Notes: generated by a model not told the origin, from the letters alone. A stretch of 64,000 bases of DNA from RFSX01 sp965248155 (GCA_965248155.1 CBDFIO010000002.1:1736001-1800000); one strand, 5' to 3'. Positions 51,462 to 61,764 are shown, counted from the stretch's first letter. Program-made: numbers and translations.

Positions 51462-52628
51462 ATGGTTTTTAATCTCACAGAAGAACAATTAGCGGTCAGG
51501 GAAGCGGCAAGAGAATTTGCTCAAACCGAATTACTTCCAGGTGTAATCGAAAGAGATAGGGAAATGCGCTACCCTACTGAGCAGGTTGCAATGATGGCAG
51601 AACTAGGATTCCTAGGAATGATGGTATCTCCCGAATACAATGGAGGGGGTATGGATAGTGTTTCTTATGTGTTAGCAATTGAAGAAATATCAAAAATTGA
51701 CAATTCTGTATCAGTAATAATGTCTGTTAACAATTCTCTGGTTTGTTGGGGAATTGAGACATTTGGGACAGAAGCACAAAAACAAAAATACCTGACTAAG
51801 TTGGCCACTGGCGAAGCAATAGGTGCTTTTTGTTTGAGCGAGCCGGAAGCCGGTTCGGATGCTACTTCACAAAGGACTACGGCAATAGATATGGGAGATC
51901 ATTATCTATTAAACGGGACTAAAAATTGGATCACCAATGGGAAGAGTTCGAAACTTCATCTGGTTATTGCGCAAACAGATCAGCAAAATGGACATCGTGG
52001 AATTAATTGCCTCATTGTGGAATCAGATTGGGAAGGAGTTGCTATTGGTGCAAAAGAGGATAAATTGGGAATCCGTGCTTCGGACACACATTCTATTATG
52101 TATTCCGATGTAAAAGTCCCAAAGGAAAATCGAATAGGGGAGGAAGGCTTTGGATTTAAATTTGCCATGAAAGTATTATCTGGTGGAAGGATCGGAATTG
52201 CAGCTCAGGCCTTAGGAATTGCAAGTGGTGCATATGAACTTGCTCGAAAATATGCTAAAGAAAGAGCTTCTTTTGGAAAACCTATCCACCAACATCAAGC
52301 AATAGGATTCAAACTTGCAGATATGGCCACAGAAATTGAAGCTGCCAGGCTATTGGTTTACAGAGCAGCACAACTAAAAGATAGAGGACAAAATTTTGAT
52401 ACTGCATCGAGTATGGCAAAACTTTTTGCTTCAGAAGTTGCAATGCGACATACCGTTGAAGCTGTTCAAATTCACGGAGGATACGGGTATGTCAAAGAAT
52501 ACCATGTAGAACGATTAATGCGGGATGCCAAAATAACCCAGATTTATGAAGGTACTTCTGAAATTCAGCATTTAGTAATCGCGAGAAGTATTCTTAAAGG
52601 TCAGCTTTATGAACAAGTAATATTCTAA
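51462..52628 (+). CDS. Acyl-CoA dehydrogenase
   Basis: The 388-aa FAD enzyme follows the short-chain acyl-CoA dehydrogenase layout. It has N-domain 'MVFNLTEEQLAVREAAREFA', 'AIGAFCLSEPEAGSDATS' (first family signature), the FAD contact 'WITNGK', 'QALGIASGAYELARKYAKER' and 'QIHGGYGYVKEYHVERLMRD' (second signature). The catalytic base Glu is in 'IYEGTSEIQHLVIARSIL'. It oxidises acyl-CoA to enoyl-CoA in fatty-acid or amino-acid breakdown. It is the fourth gene of the operon, which is a mixed set. Confidence 0.95.
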   Translation: MVFNLTEEQLAVREAAREFAQTELLPGVIERDREMRYPTEQVAMMAELGFLGMMVSPEYNGGGMDSVSYVLAIEEISKIDNSVSVIMSVNNSLVCWGIETFGTEAQKQKYLTKLATGEAIGAFCLSEPEAGSDATSQRTTAIDMGDHYLLNGTKNWITNGKSSKLHLVIAQTDQQNGHRGINCLIVESDWEGVAIGAKEDKLGIRASDTHSIMYSDVKVPKENRIGEEGFGFKFAMKVLSGGRIGIAAQALGIASGAYELARKYAKERASFGKPIHQHQAIGFKLADMATEIEAARLLVYRAAQLKDRGQNFDTASSMAKLFASEVAMRHTVEAVQIHGGYGYVKEYHVERLMRDAKITQIYEGTSEIQHLVIARSILKGQLYEQVIF

Positions 52629-53378
52629 TTGGATCGATCCTTATACATAGGAACGTACGCTGGAATACCTGTCAAAATTCATTGGACATTCATTATTATT
52701 ATTTTATTGATCGCCTATATTTCTTATAGCGAAAAACTTGATTTTTCAGAATCGATAAGCTTGAGTTTATATGTGTTTTGTTTATTCTTATGTGTCGTGC
52801 TTCATGAATATGGACACGCTTTGGCGGCTAGAAAATATGGAGTTCAAACCAAAGACATAATCCTTAGTCCGATTGGAGGATTGGCGAGACTAAATTTTAT
52901 CCCTGAAAAACCTAAGCAAGAATTTATTATAGCTATCGCCGGCCCTATGGTAAATCTTTTGATTGCTACACTTATTTTAATTGGCATTTTGTTATCTGGT
53001 AGCTATATTATACCTGATGAAGAGAGCATTGCTATACTAATGCACCCTATTGGATTTTTGCAGATGATATTTGTATTAAATCTGGTACTCTTTTTCTTTA
53101 ACCTTATACCTGCCTTCCCAATGGATGGAGGAAGAATATTACGAGCCTTATTAAGCATGAGATTGGATAGGTTAAAGGCAACCAGAATCGCTAGTTTTAT
53201 TGGAAGAGTAATTGCAGTAATATTTATAATAGTTGGAGCTACAAAACAATATTATGCCTTACTTTTTATTGGCTTTTTTGTTTATGTGACTGCATATAAA
53301 GAGTATGAATATTTGAAATTCAAAAAGAAAAAAGAAGAAGAACTTTCTCTCTTTACAAAAAGTTTGGATCCCGATTAA
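52629..53378 (+). CDS. Site-2-protease-family (M50) membrane metalloprotease
   Basis: The 249-aa inner-membrane protein has the zinc motif HExxH in 'VVLHEYGHALAARKYG' and the third ligand in 'NLIPAFPMDGGRILRALL'. Five to six membrane helices surround them. S2P-type proteases cut membrane-spanning substrates such as anti-sigma factors. Two ECF sigma loci are present in the window but not linked. Translation must start at the TTG directly after the acyl-CoA dehydrogenase stop. The stop abuts the convergent gene's stop. Confidence 0.92.
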   Translation: MDRSLYIGTYAGIPVKIHWTFIIIILLIAYISYSEKLDFSESISLSLYVFCLFLCVVLHEYGHALAARKYGVQTKDIILSPIGGLARLNFIPEKPKQEFIIAIAGPMVNLLIATLILIGILLSGSYIIPDEESIAILMHPIGFLQMIFVLNLVLFFFNLIPAFPMDGGRILRALLSMRLDRLKATRIASFIGRVIAVIFIIVGATKQYYALLFIGFFVYVTAYKEYEYLKFKKKKEEELSLFTKSLDPD

Positions 53379-53960
53379 CTAGTTTCCCCGATTCTCTGAT
53401 TGCTGAGCATTAGATTGTGTACAATTTCCTGTGTTCGCTTCAAAAGTCCCTCCTAATATAATTTCAAACCCTCCGTTTAGGTTAATTTCTGTGAGTGCTT
53501 CAAATTCAACATTTCCAGTTGATGAAACAGTCCCAATAGAATTTACAATAATACCAGAATAAACACCATCGGCAATCGGATTTCCATCTACATCAACGAT
53601 TGGTGTACAACTTGAAGGATTGTTGTCTAGCATTTTTACTAAATCAATAGCCATATCACTTGTAAAGGCAGGACCTATTGTCGCTTTAAATCTGAGATCA
53701 ATAGTCTGACCACTATATGAAGATAAATCAATAATTTCCTGAGTCCATTGATTGCCCTGGTCCCCTGATTTTGTAAAAATATTCGTCCAACTCGTACCCC
53801 CATTTGTACTCAATTCTAAATCGAGAGTTCCCATGTCAGCACCATACATATGATAGTAGAATGAAAATTCAGGACTATTGTTAGAAGTAAAATCAAATGT
53901 CGGCCTAATCTGATATGCTAGATTATTTAAGTTTCCAGTCGCTTCAGTATATATATATAT
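53379..53960 (-). pseudogene. Giant surface protein, C-terminal piece (MAM end and sorting-like module)
   Basis: This is the third reading-frame segment of a single gene that starts at 57324. It continues the MAM-type domain ('FYYHMYGADMGTLDLELSTN', 'SYSGQTIDLRFKATIG') and ends in a C-terminal module 'EINLNGGFEIILGGTFEA' followed by NTGNC. That module resembles the end of the 1289-aa protein at 11332. The break from the previous segment lies in a TA dinucleotide repeat at 53948-53960. Removing one TA unit would restore the frame (CAA TAT ATA TAT ACT GAA). An internal ATG at 53849 could give a 156-aa fragment, which I do not think is a real product. Confidence 0.7.
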
Positions 53961-54412
53961 TGATTTCCATTTTGTGCAGAACTAGGTCCTGTATTTGCAC
54001 TTGGTGTAGATCCGGAATTATTGGTCCAGTTCATATCATCATCGCAAGAAATCACCCAACTATTAGGAGTCGATTCAAATGACTCAGTATAAGGGAAAGT
54101 ACTTATAGTGGGAGATGCAGGTATGCCGGCAGAGTAATCAAAATCAAAATTAAAACCTGATTGGCTCCATCTGTCATCCCATTCTATGTAATATGTAGTT
54201 CCTGATGTCACACAAACTTCCAGATAGGAAGCATACAAAAAGGAGCCCGATGACATTTCACAAAGGTCATCATTACTTCCTATTTCATTTAGAATACCAC
54301 ATGAGCCATCATGTACAAATAATCTTGTATCAACACCACCACCACATGATGATATTGAAATAACTCCATCGGATGCGGGTACAAAGTAAAACCAATTCGC
54401 ATTCCTTCCGCT
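53927..54412 (-). pseudogene. Giant surface protein, middle piece (second reading frame)
   Basis: This frame continues the gene with 'NANWFYFVPASDGVISISSC', a pre-peptidase-like domain ('TYYIEWDDRWSQSGFNFDF') and the start of a MAM domain ('PYTESFESTPNSWVISCDDD'). It is entered by a one-base shift near 54405-54410, where GGAAT probably was GGAAAT, and left by a shift in the TA repeat near 53950. Only an internal ATG (54256) exists, so it cannot be an independent gene in the normal sense. Confidence 0.7.
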
Positions 54413-57324
54413 CTATGATCCACCACCTCCCTTCCCTGATCGGGTCCAATAGCTGTATATGTTCCAGTCGCTGTTATTTCGAAAGCATCGTCACAAATAT
54501 AATTTGTAGAACAAGGTGCAGGCGCAAATACATCTAAATTGTCCAGAGAACATGTAGCATCAAGGTCATCAATTATATTAATCACCATATCTCCTGAAGA
54601 AATTAAAAATCCTGATCCACCATTGTTAAAGACATGAGTCACACCATAACTGAGATTTGATGCCGTGACATCTCCTGTAACAGAATAAGTTGTAGCGTTG
54701 TTCTCACCGGTTGGAGATATACTAAATGTAAATGTATCATCAAGGGGGCTTGAAGTCCCTTTGTCATCACAAGGAAGTATTATCAGATTTGCATCTGTCA
54801 CAAGACAAGGACAAGTCGATGGATTTGTGAATAAATTATTTTCAGTTAAGCTGCAAGCATTATCATCGCTGAATTCAGCAGTCACGTTTACTGAAGCTCC
54901 ATTTACAGGAAGATTTGTTAATGTTACAAATTGTGGGCTTCCAGTAATGCTAAATGATTGACTCATAACATCCAGAGTCCCGCTGTTAGGAGGACTTGTG
55001 TAGTAGACTATCAGCTGTCTTATGTAAGTGTTAGAACTATCATCACAAGAAATAATTCCGTTGTCCAGAATATTATCCACGGAACAGGGAACAGCTGTTA
55101 ATGGCGCTTCCCAAACCCCTCTTCCAAATGTTCCAGCGCGTAGTGAATTATCGGCTTCATTGATATCTAATTCAAGAACAACCACATTTGGGAGTGATGT
55201 TCCAAACGCAACCCAATCGGACATTGAAGCATCTTTATGGTATACTCCAAGATCGGACCCTACATACAATGCTTCATTGGAACCTTCGTCATAGACTATT
55301 GTATTCATGTCTATATTGGGAAGTGTTCCGGACACATTTGTCCACGTAGAACCTCCGTCTGAGGATTCCAAAACATCATTATTAGAACATATCCAAAGAT
55401 GATCTTCATCTGTAGGATCTATTTCTATCCAACGGATACTACTGCCTGGATCTGTTGTCATAGCCCATGAAACACCACCATCAGTACTCTTCCATATTTT
55501 AGAATAATCTGTAGTATAGATATAATTACTATTGGATTGTGCCACATCAATATATTGTAGAGACGTGCCGGAAGTTAATGCACTTCCAAACGGATCAGTC
55601 CAACTGACTCCATCATTTGTACTTTTCCAAATTCTATCATATCCGGTATAGATTGTACTTGTGTTGTTAGGGTCAATTTTTATAGGTGTTACCCAAGCTC
55701 CGCTTACACCGGTTGTTCCATCATCTATCATGGAACTAAAACTTGTTCCTCCATTTGTAGATCTGAAAAAGTTTCCATATTGATAACTGACGAATAAGTT
55801 GAGTTCGTCATTAGGATCAATGGCATTATCCATTCCATCTCCACCATATTCATAAATCCAATTCGATCCATCCTTTTGATGGGTACCATTATCCTGAGCT
55901 CCGGCAAGCATAATTGTAGCATCTGTTTCCGCATTGGAAATTCTATAGTATTGACTTATTGCTAATCCATCATTTAAATTGGTCCATGAAGTTCCATTAT
56001 TGGTACTTTTCCATATTCCACCATCAGAAGCTACATAAAGTGTAGAACCAAAGTACTTGGCAAAATGATGGTCTACATGTACCCCGCCTCCTGTATTTGA
56101 CCAGTTGACTCCGCCATCAGTAGATTTTCTAAGTCCTACACCACCGCCAAATAAGCGATCTTCATCGGTAGGAGAAACGGTGAATGACCAGTCATACCAT
56201 TGCTGGCTTCCCATGCTTGGAGAAGAATTTACTGTCACTTCTGATACAGTTGCGCCCGAATCAGTAGACTTATATAGTGCATAAAAGTCATTTGAATTGG
56301 ATGAATCATTATAAGAAACGAACATATATACGACGCTAGGATTATCTTCAGTTACTCCGATTCCAATCCTTTGGATATCGACGATATCTGGAAGCGTAAT
56401 TTGATTCCAGCTAACACCATTATCAGTTGATCTAAAATAAGTTGCCACACTATTCAAACCTCCACAATAGGATCCTGAAGTAGTGCCATATACAATATCT
56501 GAATCTCCGGGTTTAAATTCCATATGCCTTAGGCAGTCCATTGTTAATACTTCCGTCCATGTCGCCCAGGCATCATTAGTTCTGAATACACCACTCGTTG
56601 TTGATGCAATCATTATATCTCCATCAATAGGATCTATAAGCAATCTGTGAATTAAATAGAAGTCAGGCAGTCCATTTGTCGAAGGTTGAAATGGTGTTGT
56701 TGTCCAACTATTTCCACCGTCTGTAGATTTTAGAATTCCAAATGTGCTTGTATCATTATGATCTCTATCACCAGTAGCGATATACATCGTATCTGTATCG
56801 CTAGGATGGAAAACAATATCAGATACACCAAGGTTAGTTAAGAAGTCTGTATTTGTTGTCCAATTAAGACCGCCATCTACAGTTTTCCATAAGCCACCTG
56901 CAGGTGTTCCTACGAATATGATGTTACTGTCATCAGGATGAACTGTAATGACATTAATTCTTCCGATTCCATTATTTCCTGAAGGTTGACTGCTAGGTCC
57001 TAAAATTGTCCATTGATTACTTGAACTCTTTTGGTTTGTATTGTTTTCAATATATTCTTTATAAGCTTTTTGTCGTGACAATGGGTCGTAATAACCATCT
57101 TTATCGACTCTGGTTTCCATAAAGTATTCCCATCGCTTGAATGGTTTATGTCCAGCTCCTTTGGGAATTTCTTTCGTTCCCCAATACTGATAGTAATCCT
57201 CCTGAATCTCATAAAAACTAACTGAAGGATCTCCAATCTTCTGTTCCCAAGAATTAGTAGAAACTTGAGAAAATGCCCAGTGACTTAACATCATTAATAA
57301 TGCTGGGCTAAATAATCGCACCAT
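54289..57324 (-). CDS. Giant secreted propeller protein, N-terminal piece (gene broken by frameshifts)
   Basis: The 1011-codon frame begins with a signal peptide (ALLMMLSHWAFSQ) and a helical leader ('KPFKRWEYFMETRV'). A long sortilin/BNR-type beta-propeller follows with many 'STDGGxxW' motifs ('KTVDGGLNWTTN', 'KSTDGGNSWTTT', 'ESSDGGSTWTNV'). About three domains of PKD/Ig type with paired cysteines come next. The last 36 codons, after 'GPDQGREVVDHRAEG', are out-of-frame. The correct sequence resumes in another frame as 'NANWFYFVPAS'. The intact gene would run 53379-57324, about 1315 codons. Its plan parallels the 1289-aa protein at 11332. Confidence 0.82.
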   Translation of the reverse strand: MVRLFSPALLMMLSHWAFSQVSTNSWEQKIGDPSVSFYEIQEDYYQYWGTKEIPKGAGHKPFKRWEYFMETRVDKDGYYDPLSRQKAYKEYIENNTNQKSSSNQWTILGPSSQPSGNNGIGRINVITVHPDDSNIIFVGTPAGGLWKTVDGGLNWTTNTDFLTNLGVSDIVFHPSDTDTMYIATGDRDHNDTSTFGILKSTDGGNSWTTTPFQPSTNGLPDFYLIHRLLIDPIDGDIMIASTTSGVFRTNDAWATWTEVLTMDCLRHMEFKPGDSDIVYGTTSGSYCGGLNSVATYFRSTDNGVSWNQITLPDIVDIQRIGIGVTEDNPSVVYMFVSYNDSSNSNDFYALYKSTDSGATVSEVTVNSSPSMGSQQWYDWSFTVSPTDEDRLFGGGVGLRKSTDGGVNWSNTGGGVHVDHHFAKYFGSTLYVASDGGIWKSTNNGTSWTNLNDGLAISQYYRISNAETDATIMLAGAQDNGTHQKDGSNWIYEYGGDGMDNAIDPNDELNLFVSYQYGNFFRSTNGGTSFSSMIDDGTTGVSGAWVTPIKIDPNNTSTIYTGYDRIWKSTNDGVSWTDPFGSALTSGTSLQYIDVAQSNSNYIYTTDYSKIWKSTDGGVSWAMTTDPGSSIRWIEIDPTDEDHLWICSNNDVLESSDGGSTWTNVSGTLPNIDMNTIVYDEGSNEALYVGSDLGVYHKDASMSDWVAFGTSLPNVVVLELDINEADNSLRAGTFGRGVWEAPLTAVPCSVDNILDNGIISCDDSSNTYIRQLIVYYTSPPNSGTLDVMSQSFSITGSPQFVTLTNLPVNGASVNVTAEFSDDNACSLTENNLFTNPSTCPCLVTDANLIILPCDDKGTSSPLDDTFTFSISPTGENNATTYSVTGDVTASNLSYGVTHVFNNGGSGFLISSGDMVINIIDDLDATCSLDNLDVFAPAPCSTNYICDDAFEITATGTYTAIGPDQGREVVDHRAEGMRIGFTLYPHPMELFQYHHVVVVLIQDYLYMMAHVVF

Positions 57325-57441
57325 AAATATTCAATTTTGTAAGTTTTCAAATTATGGTAAAGACACCATTGGCTATATCATGTATAAATACCCTAATCTA
57401 ATACACGTTATAAATCTGACACCATAAAACTGCAAAAATTC

Positions 57442-57482
57442 AAAAAAAAGCCGGTCCTAGTTTTTCCCCCTACGAACCGGCC
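57442..57482 (-). terminator. Intrinsic terminator after the LolC/E-like gene
   Basis: On the minus strand GCCGGTTC and GGACCGGC form an 8-bp stem (one wobble) with a long purine-rich loop, followed by TTTTTTTT. It lies about 130 bp downstream of the permease stop and ends the 57.6-63.7 kb operon. The remaining gap (57325-57441) should hold the promoter of the propeller gene. Confidence 0.7.
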
Positions 57483-57609
57483 TGAAGAAGATCTCAATCA
57501 CTTAAGTATTCTTCTCCAATAATCTGAACATATATTCTATTAGCATATATCTTGCCAATTTTTGCTTTTTTTAGAAAATCGAACTGATTTTTTGGAACTG
57601 TGGAGAAAA

Positions 57610-58827
57610 TTATTGGCTTCTTAGAACCATTTTACTGCGAGAAGCTTTAACAGAAGGCAGAATTGAGGCCATCCAACCAATTAATAAAACAGTCAGGATA
57701 ACAACCAAAAAGTCCATCATTTTTAGTTGAACAGGATATGCATCAATAAGAAACCCAGAGGGAACAGAAATTATTCCAAATTCCTTTTGTACATAATAAA
57801 TTATAAGAGCAAGGAGTATACCAATACTGATTCCAAGCGCGCTTATCATCCCTCCTAGTTTGAAAAATATGGATTTAATATGTTTATCTGTATATCCCAT
57901 AGATTTGAGGATAGCAATATCTTTTTTCTTGTCCAATACAATCATCCAAAGTGCACCAACAAGATTGAAGGCAATCAAAAGCATTGTAAACCCTGTAATT
58001 AAAAATGAAATCCATTTTTCCACTTCCATAACCTTGAGATAAGACTCATCTTGCTGATACCTATTTTTAACTGATAGACCAGGTCCTAAAAGCTCAACCA
58101 GCGCTTTTGAAATCTTTTTTTCTTTTAGAGGATCAATTTTTATTTCTAATGATGAGTATTTGTCCTTTTCACTGAGTAGGGAAGAAGCAAAATCAAGAGA
58201 GGAGATTATATATTGAAAATCATTATCGCTCTGAACATTAAAGACGCCACTTGGATAAATATCCATTAGTTTATATTCCTTAGTTCCGAAAAGTTGCCTC
58301 TTTTTCAAAGGCATATAGACACTTATTGGATTGAGTTTATCATCAATATTCAATGATAATTTGTTTCTCATTCCTGCTCCAATAACGCCATATTGAATTC
58401 TATTCTTATTAAGCACATAATTGCCGTTTACAATGAAGGAGTCTAAATTGGTAGCTTTTTGAAACTGATCATCAACACCTTTTATAATACCAATTTCCTG
58501 AGTTCCTTTATATTCAAATAATGCAACCTCTTCCAGACTTCGTGAGACATATTTTACGCCATCAATGGCTTTTATTTGTAAAAGAGTTGAACTATCTAAA
58601 CTGAAGAACTTGCCTTCATTGGCCTCAATCTTAATATCAGGGTTGAATGCATTAAAAAGGGAAGAAATAAGCCCTTCAAACCCATTAAAAACACTCAAGA
58701 TTAAAATTAAAGCGGCTGTACCAATCGAAATCCCAAAAACTGAAATTGCAGTTATGATATTAATCGAATTGGTTGATTTTTTACCAAAAAGATATCTTCT
58801 GGCGATATCGGATGACAAGGCGTTCAA
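57610..58827 (-). CDS. FtsX-type ABC permease, LolC/LolE-like
   Basis: The 405-aa inner-membrane protein has the MacB/LolE plan. One N-terminal helix ('ITAISVFGISIGTAALILIL') precedes a large periplasmic domain (about residues 50-260). Three C-terminal helices form the FtsX domain ('LITGFTMLLIAFNLVGALWM', 'KDIAILKSMGYTDKHIKSIF'). LolCE permeases extract lipoproteins from the inner membrane for transport to the outer membrane. The LolD ATPase is not encoded here. It lies 6 nt after the GH3 fusion gene and ends the operon. Confidence 0.9.
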   Translation of the reverse strand: MNALSSDIARRYLFGKKSTNSINIITAISVFGISIGTAALILILSVFNGFEGLISSLFNAFNPDIKIEANEGKFFSLDSSTLLQIKAIDGVKYVSRSLEEVALFEYKGTQEIGIIKGVDDQFQKATNLDSFIVNGNYVLNKNRIQYGVIGAGMRNKLSLNIDDKLNPISVYMPLKKRQLFGTKEYKLMDIYPSGVFNVQSDNDFQYIISSLDFASSLLSEKDKYSSLEIKIDPLKEKKISKALVELLGPGLSVKNRYQQDESYLKVMEVEKWISFLITGFTMLLIAFNLVGALWMIVLDKKKDIAILKSMGYTDKHIKSIFFKLGGMISALGISIGILLALIIYYVQKEFGIISVPSGFLIDAYPVQLKMMDFLVVILTVLLIGWMASILPSVKASRSKMVLRSQ

Positions 58828-58833
58828 TATAGA

Positions 58834-61764
58834 TTAGTTATAACTTTTATTCATTAAAGCATTATAGAAAACTGTCTGAACCCGTGGGCGATAATTGTTT
58901 TTTGAAAAAACCGTATTCTTCATTGAAGGATAAGTTCTGTTGGATAAAAATATATAGATCAAATCATGTTTTGGGTCTGCAAAAACTGAGATACCTGTAA
59001 AACCAAGATGGCCAAAGGTTAGTTCAGATGCCTCTTCTGCCATATTTAGAATTTTATCCTCATTTAATTCTTTCATATCAAACCCTAATCCACGGCGGCT
59101 GGACTTATAATATCTTCTGGTAAATTTTTGAATAGTTTCAAGCCTCAAATATTGTTTGCCGGCATATGATCCACCATTTATTAGCATTTGCATCAACATA
59201 GCCATCTCCTGAGCATTTGAAAATAATCCTGCATGACCACAAACGCCTCCAAGCATTGCAGCCCCCATGTCGTGCACATGACCTTGAACGACACAGCATC
59301 TGAAGTAATCATCCTTTTCTGAAGGAATAATTTTTTCTAAAGGAAGTTTATCGGTAGGATTGAACATAGTGTGCTTAAGCCCCATAGGATTATAAAAATT
59401 GTTGCTGACATATTGATCAAGCGTCAAATCACTTTTATTTTCCACAATTTTCTTAAACAGATAGTATCCTAAATCGCTATATCGATAATCCCTGTTTGGC
59501 TTCAAATCACAAGTATAAATCATACTATAAATACTGTCAATATAATCTGACCTGAGATATAAGTTCTCTGTTATTCTGATTGAAAAACTGTCTGAAGGGA
59601 TCTCTCGATAATATTTGGCCAAGCGTTTTGCAGCTTTACTTTCTTTGTCCATTGTTTCGGTATAAAAGGGTATCCAACCCGGAAGTCCCGAATGATGAGC
59701 GAGAATATCCTCAATGATGAGGTCAGCTTTATTTGTCGTATCAAGTTCCTGTAGATAATGTCTTATTGGCTTATGGAGACTAAGTTCATTTTCATCGTGG
59801 AGTTTCATTAATGATATTGTCGTTGCTAAAGTTTTAGTGACTGAAGCGACATCATACAAATCATCGGGCAGAACTTTCTGTTTTTTATCATAAGTATGAT
59901 AACCATAGGATTTCTGAAAGAATATCTTTCCGTTTTTTGCTGCTAAAATTTGACAACCAGGAGCACCTTTCTGTTCAATCATTTCTTGAATGATGGTGTC
60001 GATTGCTAACAGAGAGTCTGAAATCATTCCCACGGATTCAGGTAATGCATACCCCAATCTTAATAGTCCGGATCTACTAAAGCCTGTTTTTACTTTGAAT
60101 TTTTCATGAGCAGTAACAGGTAGTTTTCCATTAATTTTATTAACACCAACTATCGCTTGAGCTAATGATTCTTGCATCAAAGAATCTTCCTCATAAGCGA
60201 CAATAATAGATGAAATATTGGGAAAATATTTTAATGCATATGGACTGCCATTGATAAGCAATATTACATTCTTACTGCTGTTAAGTTCATATATAAGATC
60301 AAAGGCTTCTTTTGAAATTCCAAAATCCTTTTTTGGAGAAGCAGACATGCTATGCAGACTTAGGATAATAGTTTCAAATGACTGGACTGCTTTGAGCAAG
60401 GCAACTTTGGATTTGTCTGAAAACGTAGCACTTACTCGAAGATGATTTGTAATTCCAAAACGTGAGAGCATATATTGGAGAGCCGTCATTTTTTCACTTC
60501 CAATACAGATGCTTGCTACACTACTGGATGTTATATCTACAAGAGGAACTAAACTTTTATCGTCTTGAACAAGAGTAATAGCTTTTTCATATAATTTCGT
60601 TTTTAAAGCCAGAAGTTTTTTATCCATAACTTCTTGTCCGATACTAGCTATTGAATTTATAATATCTTGGTTATCTAAACCCAATTGAAATTTTGCTTCT
60701 AATATCTTTATGACTTTTTGATCAATCAGATCTTCTTCAATTCGCCCGTTAATAATTTGTTCCTTGATGCTATGGAATGCTTTTTCAAGGTCCGGTGGTA
60801 ACAGTAGAATGTCATTACCGGCTTTCAAGGCCTCAACTTCTATGTCACCCGGTGCAAAATTTTTAGTAACGCCCTGCATGTCGAGAGCATCAGTAAATAT
60901 CAATCCTTCAAAGTGTAATTGATCGACCAGCAAATCTGAAATCACTTTATGAGAAAGAGATGTGGGTCGATTAGGACGATCATCAAACGCAGGTATTGCC
61001 ATATGGGCAACCATCATACTTTTAATACCTAGTTGTGACATTACCCTGAATGGCATTAACTCAATACTATCCAACCGATCTCTGTTATGATTGACAACAG
61101 GGAGATCATAGTGTGAATCCACGTCTGTATCTCCGTGACCAGGAAAATGTTTGGCACATGCATATATTCCTTCATCTTGCATCCCTTTCATATAGGCATA
61201 TGCCTTAGTAGATACGTTAAAAATGTCCTCACCAAAAGATCTATTATTGATTACTGGATTAGCCGGGTTATTATTGACATCAACAACTGGTGCAAAATTG
61301 ACATGGGTGCCAATTCTTTTGAGTTGCCTGGCAATACTCCTACCCATATCATAAATCAGAGTATTATCATTGACGGCTCCTAGTGTTAGTTGTCTTGGAA
61401 AACTTATTGCCGCTTTCTTATGACGCATTCCTAATCCCCATTCAGCATCAATTGCAATCATCAATGGAATATCTGATAGTGTTTGATATTTATTTGTAAG
61501 CTCAGCTTGTTTAGTGGGTGTTCCCTGAAAAAAGCAAAGCCCTCCAACTTTATATTTTTTAATCTTTCTTTCAATCTCTTCTTGATGTTCTTTGCCTTTA
61601 TTAGAATATGCTCTAAGCATAAAAAGCTGCCCAATTTTTTCTTCCAGCGACATTTTTGCCAACTTTTTCTGAGCCCATAGTTGCGCATTATCCTTGCTTT
61701 GACTAAAACTATAGGTGTGGATCAAAACAGTTAGAAAACAGAGTAAGAAAATCTTTTGTACCAT
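58834..61764 (-). CDS. GH3 beta-N-acetylglucosaminidase-like / class C beta-lactamase-like fusion
   Basis: The 976-aa exported protein has a signal peptide (residues 1-21). A GH3 domain (about 30-390) follows with 'KHFPGHGDTDVDSHYDLPVV', holding the NagZ-type catalytic His/Asp dyad, and nucleophile Asp in 'IFTDALDMQGV'. A GH3 C-terminal domain spans about 400-570. A serine hydrolase domain (about 610-960) has SxxK in 'VASVTKTLATT', a Y-S-D/N-like 'YRYSDLGYYLF' and 'HLGFTG' near the end. Such fusions are known in Bacteroidota and likely act in peptidoglycan turnover. It abuts the TMTC-like gene upstream. Confidence 0.92.
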   Translation of the reverse strand: MVQKIFLLCFLTVLIHTYSFSQSKDNAQLWAQKKLAKMSLEEKIGQLFMLRAYSNKGKEHQEEIERKIKKYKVGGLCFFQGTPTKQAELTNKYQTLSDIPLMIAIDAEWGLGMRHKKAAISFPRQLTLGAVNDNTLIYDMGRSIARQLKRIGTHVNFAPVVDVNNNPANPVINNRSFGEDIFNVSTKAYAYMKGMQDEGIYACAKHFPGHGDTDVDSHYDLPVVNHNRDRLDSIELMPFRVMSQLGIKSMMVAHMAIPAFDDRPNRPTSLSHKVISDLLVDQLHFEGLIFTDALDMQGVTKNFAPGDIEVEALKAGNDILLLPPDLEKAFHSIKEQIINGRIEEDLIDQKVIKILEAKFQLGLDNQDIINSIASIGQEVMDKKLLALKTKLYEKAITLVQDDKSLVPLVDITSSSVASICIGSEKMTALQYMLSRFGITNHLRVSATFSDKSKVALLKAVQSFETIILSLHSMSASPKKDFGISKEAFDLIYELNSSKNVILLINGSPYALKYFPNISSIIVAYEEDSLMQESLAQAIVGVNKINGKLPVTAHEKFKVKTGFSRSGLLRLGYALPESVGMISDSLLAIDTIIQEMIEQKGAPGCQILAAKNGKIFFQKSYGYHTYDKKQKVLPDDLYDVASVTKTLATTISLMKLHDENELSLHKPIRHYLQELDTTNKADLIIEDILAHHSGLPGWIPFYTETMDKESKAAKRLAKYYREIPSDSFSIRITENLYLRSDYIDSIYSMIYTCDLKPNRDYRYSDLGYYLFKKIVENKSDLTLDQYVSNNFYNPMGLKHTMFNPTDKLPLEKIIPSEKDDYFRCCVVQGHVHDMGAAMLGGVCGHAGLFSNAQEMAMLMQMLINGGSYAGKQYLRLETIQKFTRRYYKSSRRGLGFDMKELNEDKILNMAEEASELTFGHLGFTGISVFADPKHDLIYIFLSNRTYPSMKNTVFSKNNYRPRVQTVFYNALMNKSYN

